From NCBI GenBank assembly GCA_005772945.1, contig SXIE01000432.1:1-24439 (forward strand): a stretch of DNA of 24,439 nt, read 5' to 3'. Positions 6,864 to 16,173 of this stretch are shown one piece after another. The position numbers and the translations under genes were made by a program. Origin of the DNA: Pseudomonadota bacterium. GTDB lineage: Bacteria > Myxococcota > UBA9042 > PHBI01. How positions within the stretch are numbered: the stretch's first letter is position 1; the number at the start of each line of letters is the position of its first letter. A model generated the notes under the pieces. That model was not told the DNA's origin. It saw only the letters and a list, made by a program, of their open reading frames with translations, and made no database searches.

Positions 6864-9634
6864 CATTCGCGTTGCCACGCGGGCGCGTCCGAGGCTTCGA
6901 GCGCCTCGAGCGTTTGGCGAGCCTCGCCCTTTCGTCCGAGCTGCATGAGCGCGAGGGCGCGTGCTGCGAGCGCGAGTGGCTCGCTGCCGGCGAGCTCCAA
7001 CAGTGCCTCGGCCGCGGCTTTCCGCCGCAACCGAACGATGCCGCGCAGGGTCCGGGCCAGTGGTGGCGGCGTCGGAAGGCCTAGCGCGATGTCCGCGGCG
7101 CGCAGGGCTTCGGCGTCGTTGCCGAGCGCGAGGCAGGCTGCTGCATAGACGGACCAGGCGATCCCATCGCTTGCGTGCGTATGCAAATAACTCGCGGCGG
7201 CGTCTCGCGTCGCGGCGACCTGGGGCGCGGTGCTGAGGCCGCCGCCGGCGCCCCCTGCGGCGGTGCTGAGCGGGAGCGCGCGAAACAACGCGTCGGGGTC
7301 GAGCAGCATCGCGCGTTGATAGTGCGCCCACGCCTCGGCCCCGCGTTCGAGTTGCACGAGCATGTTGGCGCGCGACCAATGCGTCCACGGGTCGTCGGGG
7401 GCGAGGACGAGGGCGCGGTCGTAATCGGCGAGGCCGCGGGTGACCAGCTCCGGTTTCTGCCCGGCCTGCCCCTCCAGGATCGCCGCCAAGCCGCGCATCT
7501 CGAGGCCGCGCGGGTAATCGGGACGTGCCGCCACGCACTGCTCGAAGACGAGGCCCGCCGCGCGGTTGTCCCCGGCGGCCGCCAGCGCGGCGCCCAGCAT
7601 GAAGTGGTGCCAGAACTCGGAGGGCTCGAGGCGGACGGCTTCGCGCAGGCGCTCGATCGCAGCTTCCTTGGGGTGTGCGAGGTCGAGGCCGCTCGCCGGA
7701 TCCGCGAGCATCGGGCCGACCACCAGCTGGATCGCCGGCGGGAGATCGCCGATCCAGAGGTGGATGAGCCCGAAGAAGAAGGCGTCAGTGGCGCCCGTGC
7801 TCGGGGTGCGGGTCGCGGGCTTGGGCACGTTCGGCGAGAGGCGCGCGCAGACCGATTGGACCAGCTCGCCAAAGGCGGTCGGTCCCTCGGCGCGCGCGCG
7901 CTGGAGATCGACCCACGCGCGATCGCAATCGGCCCCGCCACCGAGCGCGAGGGCTCCCTTGGCGCGCACGATCGCCGTGAGCAGCATGAGGCGCTGCATT
8001 CGGTGTCGGCACGCCGCGGTGCGCTCGGGACCCAGCGTGTCCTCGAAGTCGGCGCACACAGGCGCGCCGGCAGCCTTCAGAGCGAGCTCCGCGGCCCGGA
8101 GTGCGTCCGCGTCCCGCTCCTCGCCTGAGAGAAACCAGGCGCGCTCGGCGTGGGCGTCGAGTTCCGCGAGGCGGCGTGCGCGGTCCCGCAAGGCGATCAG
8201 TCGGGCGCTCACGTCGTCGAGCGCCGCCTCGGGTTGCGTGCGATCGAGCGCCAGCGCGAGAAGATGGATGGCCGCGAGGGGGCGGCCACTCTGGAGATCG
8301 GCGCGTGCGAGCGTTTCGTCGCGAAGAGCCGTGGCGCTGACGTCCGCGAGGCGCCGCAACCGCGCGTCGTGCATCAGGACGAGGGCGATCGCCGTACCGA
8401 CGATCGACAAGACGAGCGTCACGCCGAGCATCGCCCAGCGGGTTCGGTGCGCGCGCATGGAGCGCGCGAGACGCTCGCCGATGCGCTCGCGATGGGCTCT
8501 GACGGGCTCGTCCGCGAGAAAGCGCTCGAGGTCGCGCCCGAGCTCGGCGGCGTCGCCGTAACGTGCGGCAGGATCCCGCGCCATTGCCTTGCGACAGATC
8601 GAGAGGAGGGCCCGCGGGATCCCGGCCGCGCCGCGTGACAGGGCCAACGCCCGCACGCCCCCCTCTGAAGGCCGTACGCCGCTCACGAGTTCGAAGAGCA
8701 CCGCGCCCAGCCCGTGGACGTCGGTGCGAGCGTCGTGGTCGGCGACGCGACCCTCGGCCTGCTCGGGAGCCATGTAGGCGGGCGTACCGAGGATCGTGCC
8801 GTCCTCGTCGCCGGGCGTCGGTGAACGGGTGAGGCCCCAGTCGAGCACGATCGTCTCGCCCAGCTCGCCGACCAGGATGTTGTCCGGCTTGATGTCGCGG
8901 TGGACGAAGCCGCGCGCATGCGCGTGGGCGAGCGCGCGGGTCGCCGCGAGGAAGACCTCGAGCAGGCGGCGCCAGGCGACGCCGCGGGTACCGGCCTCGG
9001 GCCCGGTGTGGAAGGCCCGGATGACCTCGGTCAGGGTCTGGCCCCGGACGAGCTTCATGACGTAGTAGGGCGCGACCGCCTCGCCGAGCGTGTGGACGGG
9101 GACGATGCCCGGGTGCTCGAGCTGCGCGGTCACGCGGGCCTCGGCCACGAAGCGCGCGCGCGTGCCGGCGTCGGCCGGAGCGACCGGCCACTTGAGCGCG
9201 ACCTCGCGTCCGAGGCTCTCGTCCTCCGCGCGCCAGACGACGCCGAAGGCGCCGCGCGCGTGGACCTCGATGAGGCGGTAGCGCCCGAGCGCCATGCCCG
9301 GGACGAGGCGGGGCGGTGCCGCGCGCAAGCGGGCTTCCTCGCGCGCGAGCTCCTCGGCGCTGGCGGCGAGCGCGGGGAAGCGCGCAAGGTACTCCGCCGC
9401 GGTCCGCAGGATCCCGTGGCGCCATGAGAGCTCGAGGTCGATCGCCGCGAGCTCCTCGAGCGTGGCCTGAAAGCGCGGGTCGTCGGGCGGCGGCAGGAAG
9501 TCGTCGATGCGCGGCGGTGATGCGCCCGGTGCGCCCCTCCATGCGGCCTCGAAGCGCCTGCGCGAGTCCTCGTCGACCTCGCTCGCGAAGAGCGTATCGC
9601 GCTTGCCCGGGTTGGCTTCCGCGTCGGAGGTCAT
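6842..9634 (-). CDS. Transmembrane Ser/Thr protein kinase with TPR repeats
   Basis: A 930-residue Hanks-type kinase. N-terminal residues about 40-105 contain a segment (LAAIDLELSWRHG...YLARFPAL) typical of planctomycete-type kinases. The catalytic domain spans about 117-375: nucleotide loop ARGAFG (126-131, first Gly of GxGxxG replaced by Ala), Lys148 in VALK, HRDIKPDN (catalytic Asp247, Asn252), DWG at 265-267 in place of DFG, and APEQ at 289. All catalytic residues are present, so it should be active. A single membrane segment (about 401-421) separates the cytoplasmic kinase from a long helical region with TPR units near 655-785 and 825-915, presumably outside the membrane. The ATG at 9634 overlaps the sigma gene's stop (ATGA), showing translational coupling. 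The frame remains open far upstream through two other genes, but that is a GC-rich artefact. The likely role is sensing or signalling with the sigma factor. Confidence 0.92.
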   Translation of the reverse strand: MTSDAEANPGKRDTLFASEVDEDSRRRFEAAWRGAPGASPPRIDDFLPPPDDPRFQATLEELAAIDLELSWRHGILRTAAEYLARFPALAASAEELAREEARLRAAPPRLVPGMALGRYRLIEVHARGAFGVVWRAEDESLGREVALKWPVAPADAGTRARFVAEARVTAQLEHPGIVPVHTLGEAVAPYYVMKLVRGQTLTEVIRAFHTGPEAGTRGVAWRRLLEVFLAATRALAHAHARGFVHRDIKPDNILVGELGETIVLDWGLTRSPTPGDEDGTILGTPAYMAPEQAEGRVADHDARTDVHGLGAVLFELVSGVRPSEGGVRALALSRGAAGIPRALLSICRKAMARDPAARYGDAAELGRDLERFLADEPVRAHRERIGERLARSMRAHRTRWAMLGVTLVLSIVGTAIALVLMHDARLRRLADVSATALRDETLARADLQSGRPLAAIHLLALALDRTQPEAALDDVSARLIALRDRARRLAELDAHAERAWFLSGEERDADALRAAELALKAAGAPVCADFEDTLGPERTAACRHRMQRLMLLTAIVRAKGALALGGGADCDRAWVDLQRARAEGPTAFGELVQSVCARLSPNVPKPATRTPSTGATDAFFFGLIHLWIGDLPPAIQLVVGPMLADPASGLDLAHPKEAAIERLREAVRLEPSEFWHHFMLGAALAAAGDNRAAGLVFEQCVAARPDYPRGLEMRGLAAILEGQAGQKPELVTRGLADYDRALVLAPDDPWTHWSRANMLVQLERGAEAWAHYQRAMLLDPDALFRALPLSTAAGGAGGGLSTAPQVAATRDAAASYLHTHASDGIAWSVYAAACLALGNDAEALRAADIALGLPTPPPLARTLRGIVRLRRKAAAEALLELAGSEPLALAARALALMQLGRKGEARQTLEALEASDAPAWQREWARAHRE

Positions 9635-10233
9635 GGCGCGAGGCGCTCGGCGAGCTGGTCGCGCACCTTGTGGAGCAGACGTCGCACCGTCCGCTCGGAG
9701 CAGCCGACGCGCTCGGCGATCGCCTCGTTCGTCAGATCCGCGATCTTGAGGAGCACGACGTCCCGCGCCTCGGGCTCGAGGGCCAGGATCTCGGTCTCGA
9801 TTTCGTCGGCCAGCAGCGCGGCTTCGGGCGATGGCTCCGGGTCGATGAGCGCCGGGTTCCCCGTCCCGACCCCACCAGAGGCGGCCGGCGCGTCGATCGG
9901 CACCTCGCGCCCGAGCGCGCGCTTCTGGCGTCCGTGGAAGCGGGCCTGCTCGCGCGCCTTGGTCAAGGCGATGGCGCAGAGGAGGTGCCAGAGCCGCTCG
10001 GCATCGTCGAGCACGAGCTCGCCGCCTTGCACGCGGCGCAGGAACGTGCGGCACACCGACTGCACGACATCCTCGGGTGCCACGCGGCGGCGCAGCGCGG
10101 CCGCCAGGCGCCGCTCGGCGACCTCTTGGAGCAGCGGGCTGTACGCGTTCCAGAACGTGCGCGTCGCGCGCGCTTCCCCGGCGCGCAGCCCGCGCATGAG
10201 GCTCTGCCAGTCGTCCTCGGGCGTGGGGTCCAT
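9631..10233 (-). CDS. ECF-type RNA polymerase sigma factor
   Basis: A 200-residue sigma-70 family protein with only regions 2 and 4. Region 2 is at about residues 15-95, with EDVVQSVCRTFLRRV as the conserved 2.2-like part. Region 4 is at about 135-195 and ends in an HTH (LTNEAIAERVGCSERTVRRLLHKVR). This belongs to the group usually paired with Ser/Thr kinases in Planctomycetes and some Myxococcota. I chose the ATG at 10233 because GGGAG sits about 5 nt before it; an earlier in-frame start at 10320 would run through the inverted repeat. The stop overlaps the kinase start by four bases. No anti-sigma gene is adjacent, so the coupled kinase is the best candidate for controlling it, by phosphorylation or by partner switching; that is inference. 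It would direct polymerase to an unknown regulon. Confidence 0.93.
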   Translation of the reverse strand: MDPTPEDDWQSLMRGLRAGEARATRTFWNAYSPLLQEVAERRLAAALRRRVAPEDVVQSVCRTFLRRVQGGELVLDDAERLWHLLCAIALTKAREQARFHGRQKRALGREVPIDAPAASGGVGTGNPALIDPEPSPEAALLADEIETEILALEPEARDVVLLKIADLTNEAIAERVGCSERTVRRLLHKVRDQLAERLAP

Positions 10234-10298
10234 CGGCGCTCCCAGTGGAAGTCGTTCGCGAAGAGCGCGCCGAGCGCTTGCCCGCGACGAAGTCACCG

Positions 10299-10304
10299 AT
10301 TCTA
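10299..10304 (-). promoter_or_regulatory. Candidate -10 element of the sigma/kinase operon
   Basis: On the minus strand the hexamer TAGAAT matches the housekeeping -10 consensus at five of six positions, in a GC-rich region where such a match is uncommon. It would place transcription start near 10292, giving a leader of roughly 60 nt before the ATG at 10233. No good -35 hexamer exists at 16-18 nt; instead that space is filled by the inverted repeat 10306-10337, as expected for an activator-dependent or repressed promoter. Confidence 0.4.
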
Positions 10305-10305
10305 A

Positions 10306-10337
10306 CGCGAACCGGTCCACGCCGGAACCGGTTCGCG
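10306..10337. promoter_or_regulatory. Perfect 11-bp inverted repeat, probable operator or terminator
   Basis: The arms cgcgaaccggt (10306-10316) and accggttcgcg (10327-10337) are exact reverse complements with a 10-base spacer. The element lies between the end of the secreted-protein gene (10354) and the sigma gene, one base upstream of the TAGAAT hexamer. It has no T-run, so an intrinsic terminator for the upstream gene is less likely than a regulator site covering the -35/spacer region. The right arm also contains the small palindrome aaccggtt. Confidence 0.55.
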
Positions 10338-10353
10338 CAAAGCACGTGCCGTC

Positions 10354-10836
10354 TCACGGGATGGTCAGGCGGATCGGCGCAAAGCGTGGGTTTTGCTCGT
10401 CGACCCGCGTGTAGCCGACCATCTTGTACGTTTGCGCCATCGTGCCATCGATGCTGGAGCCCATCACCGTTGCGGGGTTCAGCAGCACGCGCCCGCCGGC
10501 GACCTCCTGCCATTGCCAGCCCTCGGTGCGGTTGGGGTCGGTGGCGCCGACGAGCCAGTACTCGATGTACCAGCAGGCGATCTGCCCGTCGGGCTGGGTC
10601 TCGAACGGCGTGACCGTCATGACGTGGCCGTTGGAGGGCCGAAAGCGGAGGAAGAAACCGAAGGCGTTGCTCGCGGTGAAGACCTCGAACGAGCCCCAGG
10701 CCGCGTTCGTGTCGGGCGTGCGCAGCGTGCCGGAGATCTCCGGCGTGGTCTGGGCGAGGGCGGGGGACGCGGCGAGCGAGGTGGCGGTGAGGGCGAGGGC
10801 GATCGAGAGGCTCTGGAGGAGGCGGCGGGGCGACAT
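10354..10836 (-). CDS. Small secreted protein of unknown function
   Basis: A 160-residue protein that starts at the ATG at 10836, preceded by AAGGA about nine bases upstream. It opens with a clear Sec signal peptide: Arg-rich start, hydrophobic core at about 6-22 and cleavage motif ALA before Gln29. The mature part (about 130 residues) is rich in aromatic residues and contains FGFFLRFRP and IACWYIEYWLVG, suggesting a beta-sheet fold. It has only one cysteine. I recognise no family. It lies upstream of the sigma and kinase genes on the same strand, separated from them by 120 nt containing an 11-bp inverted repeat, so it may be independently transcribed or a member of the same regulon. Its promoter must lie in the divergent region shared with the nucleoside phosphorylase gene. 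Confidence 0.78.
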   Translation of the reverse strand: MSPRRLLQSLSIALALTATSLAASPALAQTTPEISGTLRTPDTNAAWGSFEVFTASNAFGFFLRFRPSNGHVMTVTPFETQPDGQIACWYIEYWLVGATDPNRTEGWQWQEVAGGRVLLNPATVMGSSIDGTMAQTYKMVGYTRVDEQNPRFAPIRLTIP

Positions 10837-11032
10837 GGCGGTGAATCCTTGGCACTGGTTGGGTCGGTCGGAGCTGCCTCGCTCCGGCCTCATCCCTGTC
10901 ATTGCCGTCCGCGCGCCGAACCGGACACGCGTCCCGAAAAAAAAGGTGCCGCGTGCTCCGGACCCCGCGCGCGCTTGCCCGCGAAAGTGAATTTGTTGAC
11001 ACCCGCCGGGGCACTGAAAGACTCGGATCCCC
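10837..11032. other. Divergent promoter region (196 bp)
   Basis: This region separates the minus-strand secreted-protein gene from the plus-strand salvage operon and must hold promoters for both. It has a run of eight A residues (10937-10944) and a short inverted repeat (cggagc at 10869-10874 with gctccg at 10881-10886). A TTGACA hexamer lies at 10996-11001. No further feature was recognised. Confidence 0.5.
10996..11001 (+). promoter_or_regulatory. Candidate -35 element for the nucleoside-salvage operon
   Basis: The hexamer TTGACA is a perfect housekeeping -35 consensus, preceded by an AT-rich stretch (gaatttg). The expected -10 window (11018-11025) has only a weak match, around aagact. If used, transcription would begin within a few bases of the ATG at 11033, giving an almost leaderless mRNA, which would fit the absence of a clear Shine-Dalgarno site there. 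Confidence 0.35.
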
Positions 11033-12343
11033 ATGTCGTCCCAACCCCCCATCACTGTTTCAATCGTCGAACTCATCGCCAGGAAGCGCGATGGCGGCCG
11101 CCTCGCCGCGGACGAAATCCGCCAGCTCATCGCCGCCTTTGCGACCGATCGGATGCCCGCGTACCAGATGGCCGCGCTCGCGATGGCCATCGTCTTTCGC
11201 GGGCTCGATGACGAGGAGACCCGCGTCTGGACGGAGGCGATGCTTCATTCGGGGCAGGTCCTGGACCTGGCGGCGCTCGGACCGGGGCGCGTCGACAAGC
11301 ACTCGACGGGCGGCGTCGGCGACAAGGTCTCGCTGCCGCTCGCGCCCGCCGCGGCCGCCTGCGGCGTCATCGTCCCGATGGTCGCGGGGCGCGGCCTGGG
11401 CCCCACCGGCGGCACCATCGACAAGCTCGAGGCTATCCCCGGGTACGACGCCGCGCCGAGCGTCGCGCGCTTCATCGAGATCCTCGCGAGCGTCGGCTGC
11501 GCCATCATCGGTCAGACCGAGGAGATCGCGCCCGCCGACAAGCGCCTCTACGCGCTGCGCGACGTGACCGGTACGGTCGAGTCCATCCCGCTCATCTGCG
11601 CGTCGATCATGTCCAAGAAGATGGCCGAGGGGATCGAGGGCCTGGTGCTCGACGTCAAGGTCGGGCCGGGCGCCTTCATGAAGGACCTCGCGAGCGCGCG
11701 CGAGCTGGCCGAGCGCATGGTCGCGGTGGGCGAGGGGATGGGCCGGCGCGTGGTCGCGTTCCTGACGCGCATGGACGAGCCGCTCGGGCGCATGGTTGGT
11801 AACGCCTGCGAGGTGGCCGAGTCGATCGACGTCCTCGACGGCAAGGGGGCTGCGGATCTCGAGGAGCTGGTGGTCGTCCTGGGCGGCGCGATGGTCGAGC
11901 TGGCGCACGGCGTGTCCGCCTCTGAAGGGCAAGCGCGCATCCGTCAGAGCCTGCACGATGGCTCGGCACGTGCGCGTTGGGACCGGATGGTCGCCGCGCA
12001 GGGCGGGGATCTGGCGCGCCTTCCTACATGGACGGGCGCGACGTCGATTCCCGCAGCGACGACCGGCTACGTGCAAGCGATCGACGGGCGCGAAGTCGGA
12101 CTCGTGGCGGTGCAGCTCGGGGCCGGGCGCGCGACGCGCGACGACGTGCTGGATCTCGTCGTCGGGATCCGCATCGACGCGAAGGTCGGCGCATACGTCA
12201 GCGCGGGCGCCCCGCTCGCGACGGTCCTGCACGGGGCTCGCGGCGCGCCGGATCCCCACAGCATCGCGCGCCTGACGGCCGCGTTCACGTTCGGGCCCGA
12301 GGCGCCGGCGCCACGACCCTTGGTACTCCAACGAATCGGCTAG
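11033..12343 (+). CDS. deoA: Thymidine/pyrimidine-nucleoside phosphorylase
   Basis: A 436-residue enzyme of the glycosyl transferase family 4 phosphorylases, which split thymidine (or uridine) with phosphate into base and (deoxy)ribose-1-phosphate in the cytosol. It has the family landmarks in order: KHSTGGVGDK (89-98), the phosphate-binding region, then GRGLGPTGGTIDKLEAIPG, GQTEEIAPADKRLYALRDVT, SIPLICASIMSKKMAEG and VLDVKVGPGAFMK. Length equals that of E. coli DeoA and Bacillus Pdp (about 435-440). The sequence cannot settle whether it prefers thymidine alone or also uridine, so the symbol deoA is used in the broad sense. It is the first gene of a seven-gene plus-strand run, and its TAG stop at 12341-12343 overlaps the Shine-Dalgarno site of the next gene. 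Confidence 0.94.
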   Translation: MSSQPPITVSIVELIARKRDGGRLAADEIRQLIAAFATDRMPAYQMAALAMAIVFRGLDDEETRVWTEAMLHSGQVLDLAALGPGRVDKHSTGGVGDKVSLPLAPAAAACGVIVPMVAGRGLGPTGGTIDKLEAIPGYDAAPSVARFIEILASVGCAIIGQTEEIAPADKRLYALRDVTGTVESIPLICASIMSKKMAEGIEGLVLDVKVGPGAFMKDLASARELAERMVAVGEGMGRRVVAFLTRMDEPLGRMVGNACEVAESIDVLDGKGAADLEELVVVLGGAMVELAHGVSASEGQARIRQSLHDGSARARWDRMVAAQGGDLARLPTWTGATSIPAATTGYVQAIDGREVGLVAVQLGAGRATRDDVLDLVVGIRIDAKVGAYVSAGAPLATVLHGARGAPDPHSIARLTAAFTFGPEAPAPRPLVLQRIG

Positions 12344-12351
12344 GAGCCGCG

Positions 12352-13206
12352 ATGCAAGCCGCCCACGACCCCCTGGCCCGCCACGACGCCGCGACCGCCT
12401 ACGTCCGCGCGCAGTCGAGCCTGGTCCCCGCCCTCGGCATCGTCGCCGGCAGCGGGCTCGGCGCGCTCGCGGGGCTGGTCGAGAATAGCGTCCACATTCC
12501 CTACGCCGAGATCCCGTACGCGCATGCGCCGACGGTCGTCGGCCACGCCGGCGCGCTCGTCCTCGGGCACCTCGCGGGCCTGCCGGTCGCCATTCTCTCG
12601 GGGCGCGTGCATGGCTATGAAGGCCACTCGCCCGAGGAGACCGTCTTCAACGTGCGGCTCGTCGCGCGCCTGGGGACGCCGCGCTTCCTGCTCACCAACG
12701 CCGCCGGCGGCATCGACCCCTGGCTCCATCCCGGCGCGCTCTGTCGCATCACCGATCACCTCAACCTGACCGGCAAGAACCCGCTCACCGGACCGAACCT
12801 CGCGGAGCTGGGCCCGCGCTTCCCCGACATGTCGCACGCCTATTGCCCGACGCTGGGCGCGACGCTCGAAGCCGCGGCGGCCGAGGCCGGCGTCCCTCTG
12901 CACGCGGGGATCTACGCGGCCCTCAACGGCCCGAGCTACGAGACGCCTGCCGAGATCCGCATGCTACGCGTCCTGGGCGCGTCGTTGGTCGGGATGTCGA
13001 CGGCCTTCGAGACCATCGCGCTCGGCCACATGGGCGTGCGGGTCGCGGGCCTCTCGGTCGTCACGAACCACGCGGCCGGAGTCTCGTCGGCCGCCCTCTC
13101 GCACGAGGAGGTCGCCGAGGTCGCGCGGGTCGCCGGGCCGCGCCTCCTCCAGCTCGTGCTCAGCTTCGCGCGTCGCCTCGCGGCGCCGCTTCCGCCGGAG
13201 GCATAG
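12352..13206 (+). CDS. punA: Purine-nucleoside phosphorylase (class I, trimeric type)
   Basis: A 284-residue cytosolic enzyme that converts inosine/guanosine-type nucleosides and phosphate into base and ribose-1-phosphate. Motifs match the trimeric class: phosphate loop GSGLG (33-37), GRVHGYEG (84-91), TNAAGG (115-120), YETPAEIRM (196-204) with Glu201 in the position of the purine-binding Glu of human PNP, MST (215-217) and Asn239 in SVVTNHA, matching the Asn that favours 6-oxopurines. The MST motif is followed by AFE rather than the more usual VPE. The start at 12352 is fixed by AGGAG (12343-12347), which overlaps the stop of the phosphorylase gene before it. The next gene starts four bases after the stop, so co-transcription is very likely. 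Confidence 0.94.
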   Translation: MQAAHDPLARHDAATAYVRAQSSLVPALGIVAGSGLGALAGLVENSVHIPYAEIPYAHAPTVVGHAGALVLGHLAGLPVAILSGRVHGYEGHSPEETVFNVRLVARLGTPRFLLTNAAGGIDPWLHPGALCRITDHLNLTGKNPLTGPNLAELGPRFPDMSHAYCPTLGATLEAAAAEAGVPLHAGIYAALNGPSYETPAEIRMLRVLGASLVGMSTAFETIALGHMGVRVAGLSVVTNHAAGVSSAALSHEEVAEVARVAGPRLLQLVLSFARRLAAPLPPEA

Positions 13207-13210
13207 CCCC

Positions 13211-13651
13211 ATGGATCCGACGCACACGCGCCCGACGCCCACGGACCCGATCGACCGCGCCGCTCTCCTCGACGCGGCCCGCGCCGTCCGCCTGAACGCC
13301 TATGCGCCCTACAGCCGCTTTCGCGTCGGCGCCGCGCTGCTCGCGAAGTCGGGGACCCTCTATAAGGGTGTCAACGTCGAGAACGCGAGCTACCCGGTCG
13401 GGTGCTGCGCCGAGCGGCACGCCATCGGTGCGCTCTGGACGGCGGGCGAGCGCGAGGCGGTCGCGGTCGCGGTCGTGACCGACGCGGACGTGCCGGTCCT
13501 GCCCTGCGGGATGTGCGCGCAGGCGCTCTTCGAGCTGAACCCGGACCTCATCGTCGTCGCTCAAGCGGGTGCGGGCGGCCCGACGCGCGAGCTGACGATG
13601 CGCGAGATCCTGCCCCACGCCTACCAGGGCGAGGGGCTCGAGAGGCGCTGA
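13211..13651 (+). CDS. cdd: Cytidine deaminase
   Basis: A 146-residue zinc enzyme that deaminates cytidine and deoxycytidine to uridine and deoxyuridine, feeding the pyrimidine phosphorylase two genes upstream. Catalytic motifs are intact: NVENASYPVGCCAERHAI, with Cys66 as zinc ligand and Glu68 as proton shuttle, and PCGMC with Cys99 and Cys102 as the other zinc ligands. This three-Cys arrangement and the size mark the homotetrameric type. The N-terminal 15 residues (polar, Pro- and Thr-rich) extend beyond the usual start but the ATG at 13211 has GGAGG about ten bases before it. Gaps are four bases on the upstream side and one base on the downstream side. Confidence 0.95.
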   Translation: MDPTHTRPTPTDPIDRAALLDAARAVRLNAYAPYSRFRVGAALLAKSGTLYKGVNVENASYPVGCCAERHAIGALWTAGEREAVAVAVVTDADVPVLPCGMCAQALFELNPDLIVVAQAGAGGPTRELTMREILPHAYQGEGLERR

Positions 13652-13652
13652 C

Positions 13653-15026
<1,374 letters not shown>

Positions 15027-15057
15027 AAAGCGCGCCCGAGCCTGCGACGATGCCCGC

Positions 15058-16173
15058 GTGCTGGGCCCCCGGACGTTTCCGATTCGCTCGCTGAGCGCGC
15101 TCGTCGCGCTCGGCCTCGTCGCGGCCTGCGGCGCGAGCGATGAAGACAAGCCGCCGCTGCCGACCGTCGGCCCGCCCACCTGCGAGCGCGTCGATCAGAT
15201 CCTCCAGCCTCTCTACGCGCTCGTGGATGCGCACGCGCTCGACCGCCTGGCCGCCGCGATCGGGACGACCCTGCCCGAGGATGTGCGCCGCGATTTCATC
15301 GACGCCGTGCTGGGGCTGGTGGGCGCGTTCCCGCCCGGGAGCTTCGCGGCGCTCGATGCGCTGCCCGACAGCGAGCCGGGTTCGCCAAGTTCGGCAGGCG
15401 CGCCGGGTACGCAGGGAACGCTCGCGAAGGTCTTGCGCTGGCTTGTCGAGACCGGTCCGAGCGCGCCGAATACGCCGGTCTTCGGGCTCTTGCGTCGCGC
15501 GCTCAACACCTGCGAGGGGGCGCCGGTCTTCGAGCTTCTCGCGGAGATGCTCGCCGACGACGAGCTCCTGCAAGGACTCGCCGATCTCCTGGGCAACGAG
15601 GACCTCGCGAACGCGCTCCAGGGCCTGGATTTCGAGGGCCAGAATGGTCGCCAGGCGACCCAGCTCCTGGTTCGGAACCTCCTCGTGTCGGCCTCGGGCG
15701 ACGCCTTCGATCTGAACGGGCTCATCAACCTCCTCGGGCTCCTCGTCGACCTCGAAAACCCACCTTACGACCGCGTCGTCCGCGGCCTCGAGCGGGTCCT
15801 CGACGCCGATGGCCTACCGCGCCTCCAGGGCCTGCTGGCGTGCCTTCATCGCGTCGATCCGGAGCTGGTCTCGGGCGGCCTCGTCTACGACCTGCTGACC
15901 TCGGGGCTGCTCTCGGATCTCGGTGGGCTCACGCCGGCCGAGGGCGAGCCGCTGCTGCCGACGGCGCTGAAGAACCTCCTCACGGCCGCCCTGGACGGTC
16001 TCGCGAAGGATGCCGAAGTTCGGCGTGGCCTGGTGCCGGCGCTGACGATCATCCTGCGCGACGACCTCGCGCCCGGCGTTCTGGGAGACGTCGCGGCGAT
16101 GCTCGAGGCGAACGCGATCGACGGCGTCATCGAGGTCGTCGTCGATCTCGCCACCGGGAAGTGTCGCCGATGA
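15058..16173 (+). CDS. Helical lipoprotein of unknown function
   Basis: About 371 residues beginning at GTG 15058, chosen because it puts a standard lipoprotein signal at the very N-terminus, with lipobox VAAC and Cys24; no strong Shine-Dalgarno site confirms it. The mature protein is Leu-rich and shows repeated units such as LINLLGLLVDLEN, LLTSGLLSDLGGL and GLLACLHRVDPEL, suggesting an all-alpha solenoid. I know no family for it. It lies 31 nt after the aminohydrolase gene and its TGA overlaps the ATG of the outer-membrane protein gene (ATGA), so the two are translationally coupled. That coupling suggests an envelope role together with the porin, perhaps in assembly or gating, as inference only. 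Confidence 0.78.
   Translation: MLGPRTFPIRSLSALVALGLVAACGASDEDKPPLPTVGPPTCERVDQILQPLYALVDAHALDRLAAAIGTTLPEDVRRDFIDAVLGLVGAFPPGSFAALDALPDSEPGSPSSAGAPGTQGTLAKVLRWLVETGPSAPNTPVFGLLRRALNTCEGAPVFELLAEMLADDELLQGLADLLGNEDLANALQGLDFEGQNGRQATQLLVRNLLVSASGDAFDLNGLINLLGLLVDLENPPYDRVVRGLERVLDADGLPRLQGLLACLHRVDPELVSGGLVYDLLTSGLLSDLGGLTPAEGEPLLPTALKNLLTAALDGLAKDAEVRRGLVPALTIILRDDLAPGVLGDVAAMLEANAIDGVIEVVVDLATGKCRR

Noticed and set aside
10869..10944. A minus-strand intrinsic terminator made from the eight-A run and nearby inverted repeat
   Set aside because: No gene on the minus strand ends there, and the pairing next to the T-run is poor.
6842..11044. A 1400-codon open frame on the minus strand suggesting a giant fusion protein
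   Set aside because: The upstream 470 codons are Arg/Pro/Ala-rich shadow of the sigma and secreted-protein genes. A proper ATG at 9634 with an ATGA overlap and a family-typical N-terminus marks the real kinase start.
15050..15100. An ATG at 15050 as the start of the lipoprotein
   Set aside because: It is in another frame; the lipobox frame starts at GTG 15058.
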